Assembly: GCA_900549865.1 (NCBI GenBank)
Contig: URPU01000051.1
Coordinates: forward strand, 1-16,652
From: an uncultured Eubacteriales bacterium
Lineage (GTDB): Bacteria > Bacillota > Clostridia > Oscillospirales > Oscillospiraceae
Length of the DNA: 16,652 nucleotides
Direction of reading: 5' to 3'
Both the position numbers and the translations under genes were made by a program. The notes below the pieces were generated by a model. The model had not been told where the DNA came from and searched no databases. It saw nothing but the letters and a program-made list of their open reading frames with translations. This document shows, one piece after another, positions 1-7,871 of this stretch; position 1 is the first letter of the stretch; each line of letters opens with the position of its first letter.

Positions 1-1
1 G

Positions 2-187
2 AGCGTGTGCCGCTACTACGTGCGCCTGCCGGAGATATACGCACATGAGCTGCCGGCCGAAAGCGCGAGCGTTGAGGACGGCGCGGCGCGCGTGATGACG
101 AAGGAAATGAGCGTGCGGGATATGCACGCGTTCGCAAAGCGCATAAGAAAGGCCGGGGCGGCCGTGTTCTTTGCGGAAATGGCATGA
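2..187 (+). CDS. C-terminal end of a probable homoserine dehydrogenase (partial)
   Basis: Only the last 61 codons are present; the reading frame is open to the left edge of the window and ends with TGA at 185-187. The visible part starts with a strand-like RYYVRLP segment and ends with an amphipathic helix and a short strand (AGAAVFFAEMA), a pattern that fits the end of an ACT domain. Homoserine dehydrogenases of Firmicutes often end in such a domain with an (R/Q)YY(L/V)R start. The gene ends 14 bases before aspartate kinase, so it is almost certainly in the same operon, which supports an aspartate-pathway role. The identification rests on this context and a short motif; another ACT-domain protein is possible. 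Confidence 0.5.
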   Translation, partial: SVCRYYVRLPEIYAHELPAESASVEDGAARVMTKEMSVRDMHAFAKRIRKAGAAVFFAEMA

Positions 188-201
188 GAGAAGGGTAGAA
201 A

Positions 202-1518
202 ATGCTGAAAACAGTGAAATTCGGCGGCTCGTCCGTTGCGGGGGCGGAGCAGTTCAGAAAGGTGAAGGCCATAGTGGAGGCCGACCCCGCGCGGCGGATA
301 GTGGTATCCTCAGCCGCGGGCAAGCGCAGCCCGGACGACCACAAGCTGACGGATCTTTTGTATCTGTGCCACGCGCATCTGAAATACGGCGTGTCCTGCG
401 ACGACATAATGGACGGCATAGAGGCGCGCTTCAAGGGGATAAGAGACGAGCTTGGCATTGAATACGATGTGGAGGCCGCCTTCCGCGCGCTGCGGGCGCG
501 CCTGACGAAGGACATGAGCGTGGACGAGCTTGTGTCGCGCGGGGAGTACTTCACCTCGCGCCTGCTGGCGGACTATCTGGGCTACGCCTTTGTAGACGCG
601 ACGGACTGCGTGTTCTTCGGCTTCGACGGGCAGGTGGACAGGGAAAAGAGCTACGCCGCGATAGCGAAGGCCGTGGAGGAGCATGGCCGCGTAGTCATTC
701 CGGGGTTTTATGGCCTGTCGCCGACAGGGAAGATACGCGTGATGAGCCGCGGCGGAAGCGACATAACCGGCGCGCTGGCGGCGGCCGCCGCCGGGGCGGA
801 TGTGTATGAGAACTGGACGGATGTGTCCGGCATACTGATGGCGGACCCAAAGATCGTGAAGGATCCGAAGCCCATATCGCGCATAACCTACGGCGAGCTG
901 AGAGAGCTGGCCTTCATGGGCGCAAGCGTGCTGCATGAGGAGTCCGTGCAGCCGGTGAAGGAAAAGGGCATCGCCCTGAACATAAGAAACACCAACGCCC
1001 CCGCCGACCCCGGCACCATGATAGTTGACAGGGTGGAGCGCGAGTCGGGCGAGGAGGAGCGCTTCATCACAGGCATTGCCGGGCGGCGCAACTTCACGAT
1101 AATATCCGTGTTCAAACACAACATGAACACCAGCGAGACGCTGCGGCGCACGCTGGAGATACTCGACAGGTACAAGGCGAGCGTGGAGCATATCACGCTG
1201 GGGCTGGACAGCTTCGCCCTTGTCAGCTCCACGGCGGCGCTGGGCGACGCGGTATACGACGTGATAAACGAGATACAGAAAAGCTGCCGCCCGGACGACG
1301 TGCAGGTGAAGGACGATATATCCCTCGTGGCGGCGGTCGGGCGCAAGATGCCGTTCAGGCCGGGCGTGTCGGGCAAGATATTCAAGGCGCTGGGCGACGA
1401 GGGGATAAACATCCGCACCATCGCACAGGGGGCGGATGAGCTGAGTATAATAGTGGGCGTGGAGAACCGCGATTTTGAAAAGGCGATACGCGTCCTGTAT
1501 GACGGCTTTGCAGGCTGA
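202..1518 (+). CDS. lysC: Aspartate kinase
   Basis: This 438-residue cytoplasmic enzyme phosphorylates L-aspartate, the first step towards lysine/diaminopimelate, threonine and methionine. The N-terminal kinase domain opens with the KFGGSS motif (residues 6-11) and carries the GGSDITGA motif near residue 185. Two C-terminal ACT domains follow: one begins around FTIISVFKHNMN and the second holds RPGVSGKIFKAL and the INIRTIAQGADE segment typical of the effector-binding face. The length is that of a monofunctional aspartokinase, with no fused homoserine dehydrogenase. The ATG at 202 follows an AAGGG at 191-195 and lies 14 bases after the upstream stop; asd follows 21 bases downstream, so the genes are co-transcribed. 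Feedback inhibition by lysine and/or threonine is expected from the ACT domains, but which one cannot be read from the sequence. Confidence 0.95.
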   Translation: MLKTVKFGGSSVAGAEQFRKVKAIVEADPARRIVVSSAAGKRSPDDHKLTDLLYLCHAHLKYGVSCDDIMDGIEARFKGIRDELGIEYDVEAAFRALRARLTKDMSVDELVSRGEYFTSRLLADYLGYAFVDATDCVFFGFDGQVDREKSYAAIAKAVEEHGRVVIPGFYGLSPTGKIRVMSRGGSDITGALAAAAAGADVYENWTDVSGILMADPKIVKDPKPISRITYGELRELAFMGASVLHEESVQPVKEKGIALNIRNTNAPADPGTMIVDRVERESGEEERFITGIAGRRNFTIISVFKHNMNTSETLRRTLEILDRYKASVEHITLGLDSFALVSSTAALGDAVYDVINEIQKSCRPDDVQVKDDISLVAAVGRKMPFRPGVSGKIFKALGDEGINIRTIAQGADELSIIVGVENRDFEKAIRVLYDGFAG

Positions 1519-1539
1519 AAAATGAAAGGAGCATTGAAA

Positions 1540-2544
1540 ATGAAAAAATACAATGTGGCTATACTCGGGGCGACGGGCGCAGTCGGGCAGGAAATGCTGA
1601 AGGTGCTGGAGGAGTACGACATCCCTGTGGAGAGGCTTCTGCCGCTGGCAAGCGCGAAGAGCGCGGGCGGCACGGTGTCCTTCAAGGGGGAGGACGTAAA
1701 AATAGAAGAGGCGCGCGAGGACAGCTTCGCGGGGATGGACTTCGTGCTGGGCGCAGTGAAAAACCCGATGTCCAGGCGCTTTGCCCCCGCGATAGTGAAA
1801 AGCGGCGCGGTGTACATAGACAACAGCTCCGCCTTCCGGATGGATCCGGAGGTGCCGCTGGTCGTGCCGGAGATAAACGGGGAGGACGCCTTTAAGAATA
1901 AGGGTATAATCGCAAACCCGAACTGCTCCTCCATCATCACGCTTATGGCCGTGGGCGGCATCGCAAAGCTCAGCCCCATAAAGTCCATGGTGGCGTGCAC
2001 TTATCAGGCGGTGTCCGGCGCGGGGCAGGCGGGCCTTGTGGAGCTGGAGGCGCAGATGCTGGCGCTGGCGGAGGGGAAAAAGCCCGAGGTGAAGGTATTC
2101 CCCACGCAGATCGCCATGAACGTCATCCCGCACATCGGCGACGAGCTTGAAAACGGCTACACCGATGAGGAGATGAAGATGCAGAACGAGGGGCGGCGCA
2201 TACTGCACCTGCCGGAGCTGAAGGTCACGTGCACCTGCGTGCGTGTGCCAGTGATGCGCTCGCACTCCATCTCGGTGACGCTGCGCACGGCGCGGAAGGT
2301 GTCCGTGGCAGAGGCGAACGAGGCCATACGCGCGTTTCCGGGCTGCCGCCTCATAGAGGACTACGACGGGCGCAACTACCCCACGCCGCTTGACACGAGC
2401 AATCAGGACCTTGTCTGGGTGGGCCGTGTGAGAGAGGATCTGACGGATGAAAACGGCCTTACGCTGTGGTGCTGCGGCGACCAGATACGCAAGGGCGCGG
2501 CCGCGAACGCCGTGCAGATACTCAAGCGGATGATAGAAGCGTAA
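1540..2544 (+). CDS. asd: Aspartate-semialdehyde dehydrogenase
   Basis: The enzyme reduces aspartyl phosphate with NADPH to aspartate semialdehyde, the branch point between lysine and homoserine synthesis. The 334-residue product has the N-terminal nucleotide-binding GATGAVGQEM motif (residues 10-19), the DNSSAFRM segment near residue 94, the catalytic cysteine in NPNCSSI (Cys129), and the RSHSISV segment holding the acid/base histidine. The start is set at 1540 because AAAGGAG (1525-1531) sits 8 bases upstream; the in-frame ATG at 1522 overlaps that site and would add six residues (MKGALK). The segment FVLGAVKNPMSRR replaces the FSAG-type sequence of enterobacterial enzymes, a variant I associate with Clostridia. 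It is the last gene of the hom?-lysC-asd operon and is followed by a GC-rich hairpin. Confidence 0.95.
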   Translation: MKKYNVAILGATGAVGQEMLKVLEEYDIPVERLLPLASAKSAGGTVSFKGEDVKIEEAREDSFAGMDFVLGAVKNPMSRRFAPAIVKSGAVYIDNSSAFRMDPEVPLVVPEINGEDAFKNKGIIANPNCSSIITLMAVGGIAKLSPIKSMVACTYQAVSGAGQAGLVELEAQMLALAEGKKPEVKVFPTQIAMNVIPHIGDELENGYTDEEMKMQNEGRRILHLPELKVTCTCVRVPVMRSHSISVTLRTARKVSVAEANEAIRAFPGCRLIEDYDGRNYPTPLDTSNQDLVWVGRVREDLTDENGLTLWCCGDQIRKGAAANAVQILKRMIEA

Positions 2545-2579
2545 TGCCGGGGATGCAATATACATAATATTGAAGTACT

Positions 2580-2610
2580 AAGGCCGCGCCGGGGATTCCG
2601 GCGTGGCCTT
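2580..2610 (+). terminator. Probable terminator of the lysC-asd operon
   Basis: A 13-bp inverted repeat (AAGGCCGCGCCGG ... CCGGCGTGGCCTT, one G-T pair) with a 5-base loop lies 35 bases after the asd stop. The downstream tract is only TTATTGT, so the U-run is weak. Position and stability favour a terminator. Confidence 0.55.
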
Positions 2611-2612
2611 AT

Positions 2613-2652
2613 TGTCAATATAGCGCCATTTTAAACTGATGGTATATTGACA
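2613..2652. promoter_or_regulatory. Inverted repeat overlapping the -35 box of the lipoprotein promoter
   Basis: TGTCAATATA (2613-2622) and TATATTGACA (2643-2652) are perfect inverted copies. An inner CCAT/ATGG pair (2626-2629 with 2639-2642) adds four base pairs after a three-base offset. The right arm contains the TTGACA used as -35 box. This could be an operator or a hairpin; no regulator is identifiable from the sequence. Confidence 0.4.
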
Positions 2653-2675
2653 CGTCAGGAAAATACTGTTAGACT
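2647..2675 (+). promoter_or_regulatory. Candidate promoter of the SEL1 lipoprotein gene
   Basis: A perfect TTGACA (2647-2652) is followed after 17 bases by TAGACT (2670-2675, four of six consensus bases). It lies 47 bases before the ATG at 2723 and downstream of the asd terminator, so the lipoprotein gene probably has its own transcript. Confidence 0.45.
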
Positions 2676-2722
2676 GAAAGCAGTACAAGTGCCGGGAAAG
2701 GCACGGAAAGGGAGAAAAAGAT

Positions 2723-3895
2723 ATGAAAAAGATGATCGCGGCAATATTGGCGCTTATCCTTGCGCTGGGCCTGTGCGCATGCGGCGCAGCCCCGGCGGAG
2801 AGCACGGCAGCAGAGACGGCGGACACGGACGCACAGCCTGCGGAGGAAACAAACGCGGACAGCTTCGAGGCGGACAAGGAAAAGGGACTGAGGCTGTTCC
2901 GGGATGAGGATTACGAGGGCGCATATGAGGTGCTGGCGCAGTATGCCGATTCCGGCGATGCGGAGATAGCCGGCGTGATAGGCTACTGCTATTACGGTGG
3001 CTGGGGCGTTGAGCAGGACGACGCGATGGCCGCGGAATACCTCAGCATTGCGGCAGACGCGGACATAAGCGAGGCGCAGTACATGATGGGCATACTCTAC
3101 GAGTACGGCTACGGCGTTGAGCAGGACGACGTGAAGGCCGCGGAATATGAGGCAAAGGCCGCGGATGCCGGTTACGCCGACGCACAGCTTGAGTTGGGGT
3201 ATTTCTACACATACGGGTACGGCGTGGAGCAGAGCTACGACAAGGCGCTGGAATACTACACGCTGGCATCCGAGCAGGGCAACACGATCGCAATGACGAA
3301 CATCGGCCTCATGTATGAGTATGGCAACGGTGTGGATAAAGACCCGAAGCGCGCGGTGGAGTATTACCAGAAGGCGGCGGACATGGGCGACGCGGACGCG
3401 ACGGTGAACCTCGGCCTCATGTATGAGTACGGCAACGGTGTTGATAAAGACCCGAAGCGCGCGGTAGAATGCTACCAGACGGCGGCAGACATGGGCGACG
3501 CGAGAGGCCAGGCGTACCTTGCGATCATGTACAGAGACGGCAACGGAGTGCAGAAGGACTATGCAAAGGCTGTGGAGTACTACACGCTGGCGGCGGAGCA
3601 GGATAACCTGACGGCGCTGAACAACCTTGCCATACTGTATCTTGAGGGCAAGGGCGTAGAGGCCGACGAGACGAAGGCCATGGAGCTGTACACAAGGGCG
3701 GCGGAGCTTGGAGAGCCGTATGCACAGTATAACCTCGGCTTTTCGTACTTCATGGGCAAAGGCGTTGAGAAGGACTATGCAAAGGCGGCGTACTGGTACA
3801 ATGAGTGCGTCAACAACCCGAATGCCGACGAGGATATAATCAAGGCGGCTTCGGAGCAGCTTGAAAACCCGAACGTAAAAGCCGCGCTGAAATAA
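2723..3895 (+). CDS. SEL1-repeat lipoprotein
   Basis: The 390-residue product starts with a lipoprotein signal peptide (MKK, hydrophobic segment to residue 17, lipobox L-C-A-C with Cys20 as the predicted lipidated residue). An Ala/Glu/Thr-rich linker to about residue 48 would tether it to the outer face of the membrane. The rest is an array of about nine SEL1-like (TPR-related) helical-hairpin repeats of about 36 residues, with the recurrent pattern A-x-x-x-L-G-x-x-Y-x-x-G-x-G-V-x-x-D-x-x-K-A-x-x-Y-Y. Such repeats bind proteins; the partner is unknown. Two adjacent repeats (copies starting at 3299 and 3407) are nearly identical, pointing to recent duplication. AAAGGGAG at 2707-2714 supports the start. 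The gene stands alone between two hairpins, so neighbours give no functional clue. Confidence 0.9.
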   Translation: MKKMIAAILALILALGLCACGAAPAESTAAETADTDAQPAEETNADSFEADKEKGLRLFRDEDYEGAYEVLAQYADSGDAEIAGVIGYCYYGGWGVEQDDAMAAEYLSIAADADISEAQYMMGILYEYGYGVEQDDVKAAEYEAKAADAGYADAQLELGYFYTYGYGVEQSYDKALEYYTLASEQGNTIAMTNIGLMYEYGNGVDKDPKRAVEYYQKAADMGDADATVNLGLMYEYGNGVDKDPKRAVECYQTAADMGDARGQAYLAIMYRDGNGVQKDYAKAVEYYTLAAEQDNLTALNNLAILYLEGKGVEADETKAMELYTRAAELGEPYAQYNLGFSYFMGKGVEKDYAKAAYWYNECVNNPNADEDIIKAASEQLENPNVKAALK

Positions 3896-3919
3896 TATAT
3901 ATAATATAGACAACAAATG

Positions 3920-3951
3920 AGCCGTGATGCCTCAATTGAGACATCACGGCT
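3920..3951. terminator. Hairpin after the lipoprotein gene
   Basis: AGCCGTGATG pairs with CATCACGGCT, then one C/A mismatch, then CTC/GAG around an AATT loop. It lies 24 bases after the lipoprotein stop codon and may end that transcript, but no T-run follows on the plus strand. It also marks the left boundary of the structured repeat. Confidence 0.4.
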
Positions 3952-3955
3952 TCAG

Positions 3956-4156
3956 CATGTTAAAAACAGCCTCGCAGAGTTTCGCGTCCGCAGACGCGAA
4001 AGAGGTATGATCTGTTTTCTGCCGCGACATGTGCGTGGCAGAAAACTCTTTGCGCGGAGTGAGCGTCGAATTGTTCGCTATCAGCGGACAACTGAGGCGC
4101 AGAACGTAGCGAAGCTTTCTCGAAAAAGTGGCAATGCCACTTTTTCGACAGTCTCA
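3956..4156 (-). repeat. Hairpin-rich dispersed intergenic repeat, long copy
   Basis: This roughly 200-base non-coding element fills the gap between the convergent lipoprotein and ABC exporter genes. It contains four separate inverted repeats: 3980-3988 with 3993-4001 (TTTCGCGTC/GACGCGAAA), 4014-4023 with 4037-4046 (GTTTTCTGCC/GGCAGAAAAC), 4071-4079 with 4083-4091 (TTGTTCGCT/AGCGGACAA, one G-T pair), and 4120-4132 with 4136-4148 (TCGAAAAAGTGGC/GCCACTTTTTCGA). The stretch 4103-4156 recurs almost exactly, inverted, at 16600-16652, and 3970-3993 recurs, inverted, at 15301-15324. The orientation is given as minus because it follows the ABC operon terminator in the same order as the other terminal copy follows its gene. 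No convincing protein is encoded on either strand. Confidence 0.72.
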
Positions 4157-4188
4157 GCCGGGCTGTCTCAATGGGAGACAGCCCGGCT
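4156..4188 (-). terminator. Hairpin ending the ABC exporter operon
   Basis: A perfect 14-bp stem (AGCCGGGCTGTCTC/GAGACAGCCCGGCT) with a 5-base loop lies 28 bases after the exporter stop codon at 4216. No U-run follows directly on the minus strand; the next hairpin of the adjacent repeat (4120-4148) does end in a T5 run and may complete termination. Confidence 0.6.
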
Positions 4189-4215
4189 TTCGGACTATTA
4201 TGGGTGATGCGGGGC

Positions 4216-6114
4216 TTATTCCAGCTCAAATGCGCCGGTGTAGAGCTGATAGTATACGCCCTTTTCGGCGATGAGCTTTTCATGACTGCCGCGCTCAATG
4301 ATGCGGCCATGGTCAAGCACCATGATAACGTCGGAATTCATGACGGTGGACAGCCTGTGGGCGATGACGAACACCGTGCGCCCCTCCATAAGCTTATCCA
4401 TGCCGCGCTGGACGATGGCCTCGGTGCGCGTGTCGATGGACGAGGTTGCCTCGTCGAGGATCATGACGGGTGGATCGGCCACGGCGGCGCGGGCAATGGC
4501 GATGAGCTGGCGCTGACCCTGAGAGAGGTTCGCCCCGTTGCCGGAAAGCTCGGTGTCGTAGCCGCGCGGCAGGCGCGTGATGAAATCGTCGGCCCCGGCG
4601 AGGCGCGCCGCGGCGATGCAGTCCTCATCCGTCGCGTCAAGCCGGCCGTAGCGGATATTCTCCATGACGGAGCCGGTGAAAAGATTGGTGTCCTGAAGGA
4701 CGATGCCGAGAGAACGGCGCAGGTCGGCCTTCTTTATCTTGTTGATATTTATGCCGTCATAGCGGATCTTGCCGTCGGCAATATCATAAAAGCGGTTGAT
4801 TAGGTTGGTGATGGTGGTCTTGCCGGCACCCGTCGCGCCGACGAAGGCGACCTTCTGGCCGGGCTCTGCATAGACGGAGACGTCGTGCAGAACGTCCTTC
4901 CCCTCTTCATAGGCAAAATCGACGTCCACCATGCGCACGTCGCCGCGAAGCTCGGTATAGGTGAGCGTGCCGTCGGTATGCGGGTGACGCCACGCCCAGT
5001 GGCCGGTGCGCTCCTCACACTCGGTGATGCTGCCGTCGGGGGCGATGCGGGCGTTGACCAGCGTGACATAGCCGTTGTCCGCCTCGGGCGGCTGATCGAC
5101 GAGGGAGAAGATGCGCTGTGCGCCGGCGGCCGCCATGACGACGGCGTTTATCTGCTGGGAGAGCTGGTTGACGTTGCCGGTGAACTGCTTGGTCATGTTG
5201 AGGAAGGGAACGAGGATGGTCACGTCAAAGGCCATGCCGGAAAGACTGAAATTGCGCACGCCTGTGAGCAAAAACACGCCGCCTACGAGGGCAAGCACAA
5301 CGTACAGCACGTTGCCGATGTTGCCGATGATGGGGCCGAGGGTATTCGCGTAGGCGTTGGCGCGGTAGCTGTCGTTATAGAGCGCGTCGTTGACCTTGTC
5401 GAAGTCCTCAATGCTCTGACGCTCATGGCAGAACACCTTGATGACCTTCTGCCCGTTCATCATCTCCTGCACGTAGCCCTCGGCGCGGGCAACGGACTTC
5501 TGCGCCTGAAGGAAGTAGCGTGCGGAGCCGCCGCCGATGCGCTTGGCGACGAAGGCCATGGCCACGACGCCCAACACCAGCACCAGCGTCAGCCAGATGC
5601 TGAAATACAGCATGATGGCAAACACCGTCAGCACGATGGCGGCGGACTGGATGAGCGCGGGAACGGCCTGAGAGACGAGCTGGCGGAGAGTGTCGATATC
5701 ATTGGTGTAATAGCTCATGATATCGCCGTGCTTGTTCGTGTCGAAGAACTTGATGGGCAGATCCTGCATCCCGCCGAAAACCTCCTGACGGAGCTTGTCA
5801 AGGAAGCCCTGCGTCATTATGGCCATGAGCTGGGTATAGGCAAGCTGCGAGAGGATGGACAGCACGTACAGTGTGCCCAGAAGCACGAGATAGGGCACGA
5901 TCTCTGCCTTCGCGGAGGCCCAGTCGCCGGTGGTATACCACTTTTCGACGATGGCGAGCACGTTCTGCAGGAAGATAGACGGAACGGATGTGACGATGGA
6001 TGAGAAGAGGATGCAGGCGACCGTCAGCGGCGCGAGAACGGGATAATAGCCGAAGAGCTTTTTGATGGTGCGGCCAAGGGCGCTCATATCCGGCTTTGCC
6101 ATGGTTTTATTCAT
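4216..6114 (-). CDS. ABC exporter half-transporter, canonical ATPase subunit
   Basis: A membrane-spanning export ATPase of 632 residues: an N-terminal domain of six predicted transmembrane segments (to about residue 320) fused to an ATP-binding domain. Visible motifs are Walker A GATGAGKTT (about residue 425), signature LSQGQRQL, Walker B VMILDEATSS with the catalytic Glu intact, and H-loop AHRLS. A 45-residue insert rich in Trp/His (GHWAWRHPHTDG) lies between the two domains; similar inserts occur in many Firmicute multidrug-type exporters. The ATG at 6114 has GGAGGTG six bases upstream; a GTG at 6123 falls inside that site and is not preferred. The start overlaps the end of the partner gene by 8 bases, so translation is probably coupled. 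The substrate is unknown (drug, peptide or lipid are possible). The partner subunit has the degenerate ATP site. Confidence 0.93.
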   Translation of the reverse strand: MNKTMAKPDMSALGRTIKKLFGYYPVLAPLTVACILFSSIVTSVPSIFLQNVLAIVEKWYTTGDWASAKAEIVPYLVLLGTLYVLSILSQLAYTQLMAIMTQGFLDKLRQEVFGGMQDLPIKFFDTNKHGDIMSYYTNDIDTLRQLVSQAVPALIQSAAIVLTVFAIMLYFSIWLTLVLVLGVVAMAFVAKRIGGGSARYFLQAQKSVARAEGYVQEMMNGQKVIKVFCHERQSIEDFDKVNDALYNDSYRANAYANTLGPIIGNIGNVLYVVLALVGGVFLLTGVRNFSLSGMAFDVTILVPFLNMTKQFTGNVNQLSQQINAVVMAAAGAQRIFSLVDQPPEADNGYVTLVNARIAPDGSITECEERTGHWAWRHPHTDGTLTYTELRGDVRMVDVDFAYEEGKDVLHDVSVYAEPGQKVAFVGATGAGKTTITNLINRFYDIADGKIRYDGININKIKKADLRRSLGIVLQDTNLFTGSVMENIRYGRLDATDEDCIAAARLAGADDFITRLPRGYDTELSGNGANLSQGQRQLIAIARAAVADPPVMILDEATSSIDTRTEAIVQRGMDKLMEGRTVFVIAHRLSTVMNSDVIMVLDHGRIIERGSHEKLIAEKGVYYQLYTGAFELE

Positions 6115-7855
6115 CGCGCTCACCTCCGTTCGTCTGCTGCTGGTACACCTCGCGGTATATGGGGCTGCGCGCGTAAAGCTCGTCGTGCCGTCCCATGTCG
6201 GCGATGGTGCCGTTGTCCATGACGATTATGAGGTCCGCATCCTGCACGGAGGCGACGCGCTGGGCAATGATGATCTTGGTCGTCTCGGGGATGAAGCTCT
6301 TGAAGCCCGCGCGGATGAGCGCGTCAGTGCGCGTGTCAACGGCGCTGGTGGAGTCGTCAAGGATGAGTATCCGGGGCTTTTTGAGAAGGGCGCGGGCGAT
6401 GCACAGGCGCTGCTTCTGCCCGCCGGAGACGTTCGTGCCGCCCTGCTCGATATAAGTATCGTACCCGTCGGGGAAGGAGCGGATGAAATCGTCAGCCTGT
6501 GCGAGCTTGCACGCGGCGATCATTTCCTCATCCGTTGCGTCGGGGTCGCCCCAGCGGAGGTTTTCCTTTATCGTGCCGGAGAAGAGCAGATTCTTTTGCA
6601 GCACGACGGCCACGGCGGAGCGCAGAGAGTCAAGGTCATACTCGCGCACGTCGCGCCCGCCGACACGCACGCAGCCCTCCGTCACGTCGTACAGGCGGGA
6701 GATGAGCTGGATGAGCGTGGATTTGGACGAGCCTGTGCCGCCGAGGATGCCGACCGTCATGCCGGAGGCAATGTGCAGGTCGATATCCGACAGGGCGTAT
6801 TTCTTCGCGCTGAGCGAGTATTTAAATGAGACGTGGTCAAAGTCCACGGAGCCGTCCGGAATGTCATAGACGGGCTTCTCAGGGTTTTTAAGGGTGGATT
6901 CCTCGCACAGCACCTCGCCGATGCGCGCGGCGGACTCCGCCGACATGGTGAGGATGACGTAGATCATGGAGATCATCATAAGCGACATGAGGATCTGGAA
7001 GCCGTATGTCAGCATGGCGGAGATCTGCCCCACGTCGATATAGCTGCCGCCGCTCGTGACGATGAGCTTCGAGCCGACGGAGAGGATGAAGATCATGTTG
7101 AAATAAAGGCACAGCTGCATCAGGGGGGAGTTGAGCGCGACGATGCGCTCAGCATGGGTGAAGTCGGCGCAGATGTTCCCCGACGCGGCGGCGAACTTCT
7201 GCTTTTCGTACCCCTCGCGGGCGAAGCTCTTGACGACGCGCATGGCGCGCACGTTCTCCTCAATGGATTCGTTGAGCTTGTCATACTTGCGGAACACGGC
7301 GCGGAAGGCGGGCATGGCCCTGCGCGCGATAAGATACATGCCGAAGCCCAGAAGCGGCACGACGACGACGAAGGTCAGCGCGAGCGGGCCGCCCATCACA
7401 AAGGCCATGACGATGGCGAAGAGGAACATGAGCGGCGCGCGGATGGCCGTGCGGATGAGCATCATGTACGCGAACTGCACGTTCTGAATGTCCGTTGTAA
7501 GGCGCGTGACGAGCGAGGCGGTGGAGAATTTGTCGATATTTTCAAACGAGAAGCCCTGCACGCGCGCAAACACGTCATGGCGCAGGTTCTTGGCAAAGCC
7601 GGCGGACGCGCGCGAGCACGTGAAGCCGCCGAGAGAGCCGCAGGCGAGAGACAGAAACGCCATGCCGACGAGGATAAGCCCCGTCTTTACGACGCTGTCA
7701 AGCGCCGCACCGGCCTTTATGGCGTTGACAAGGTCCGCGGTGATAAACGGGATGAGGACTTCGATAAAGACCTCAAAGACCATGAGAATAAAAGTGATAA
7801 CAGTCGGCTTCCTGAACTCACGGACGCTTTCAAGAAGCTTTTTTATCATCTGCAT
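6107..7855 (-). CDS. ABC exporter half-transporter, degenerate ATPase subunit
   Basis: The 582-residue protein has six predicted transmembrane segments (the first around residues 16-40) and a C-terminal ATP-binding domain. Walker A reads GGTGSSKST (about residue 370) and the signature is VSGGQKQR. The Walker B catalytic Glu is replaced by Asp (LILDDSTSAVD), and the H-loop His is replaced by Gln (IIAQRVAS). These two changes are those of the degenerate-site subunit in heterodimeric exporters of the TM287/288 and BmrCD type, so it is inferred to pair with the overlapping downstream gene. The start at 7855 is chosen because AAAGGA (7869-7864) lies 8 bases upstream; an ATG two codons later at 7849 is possible, while longer forms reading from 7906 run through the ribosome site. 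No clear promoter was found in the 70 bases upstream. Confidence 0.93.
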   Translation of the reverse strand: MQMIKKLLESVREFRKPTVITFILMVFEVFIEVLIPFITADLVNAIKAGAALDSVVKTGLILVGMAFLSLACGSLGGFTCSRASAGFAKNLRHDVFARVQGFSFENIDKFSTASLVTRLTTDIQNVQFAYMMLIRTAIRAPLMFLFAIVMAFVMGGPLALTFVVVVPLLGFGMYLIARRAMPAFRAVFRKYDKLNESIEENVRAMRVVKSFAREGYEKQKFAAASGNICADFTHAERIVALNSPLMQLCLYFNMIFILSVGSKLIVTSGGSYIDVGQISAMLTYGFQILMSLMMISMIYVILTMSAESAARIGEVLCEESTLKNPEKPVYDIPDGSVDFDHVSFKYSLSAKKYALSDIDLHIASGMTVGILGGTGSSKSTLIQLISRLYDVTEGCVRVGGRDVREYDLDSLRSAVAVVLQKNLLFSGTIKENLRWGDPDATDEEMIAACKLAQADDFIRSFPDGYDTYIEQGGTNVSGGQKQRLCIARALLKKPRILILDDSTSAVDTRTDALIRAGFKSFIPETTKIIIAQRVASVQDADLIIVMDNGTIADMGRHDELYARSPIYREVYQQQTNGGERDE

Positions 7856-7871
7856 CAAACACATCCTTTCC

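Noticed and set aside
310..2565. A 751-codon open frame on the minus strand opposite lysC and asd
   Set aside because: It is antisense to two clearly recognised enzymes, has an odd His/Arg/Leu/Val-rich composition and no ribosome site or domain. Long antisense frames are expected in GC-rich genes.
3917..4316. Open frames on both strands through the structured repeat
   Set aside because: Composition is not protein-like, there are no ribosome sites, and the repeat copies differ at places that would not preserve a protein.
4885..6003. Long plus-strand frames opposite the ABC exporter genes (also 6833-7930)
   Set aside because: They mirror the exporter codons, are rich in His/Asp/Gly/Val as expected of antisense translation, and lack starts with ribosome sites.
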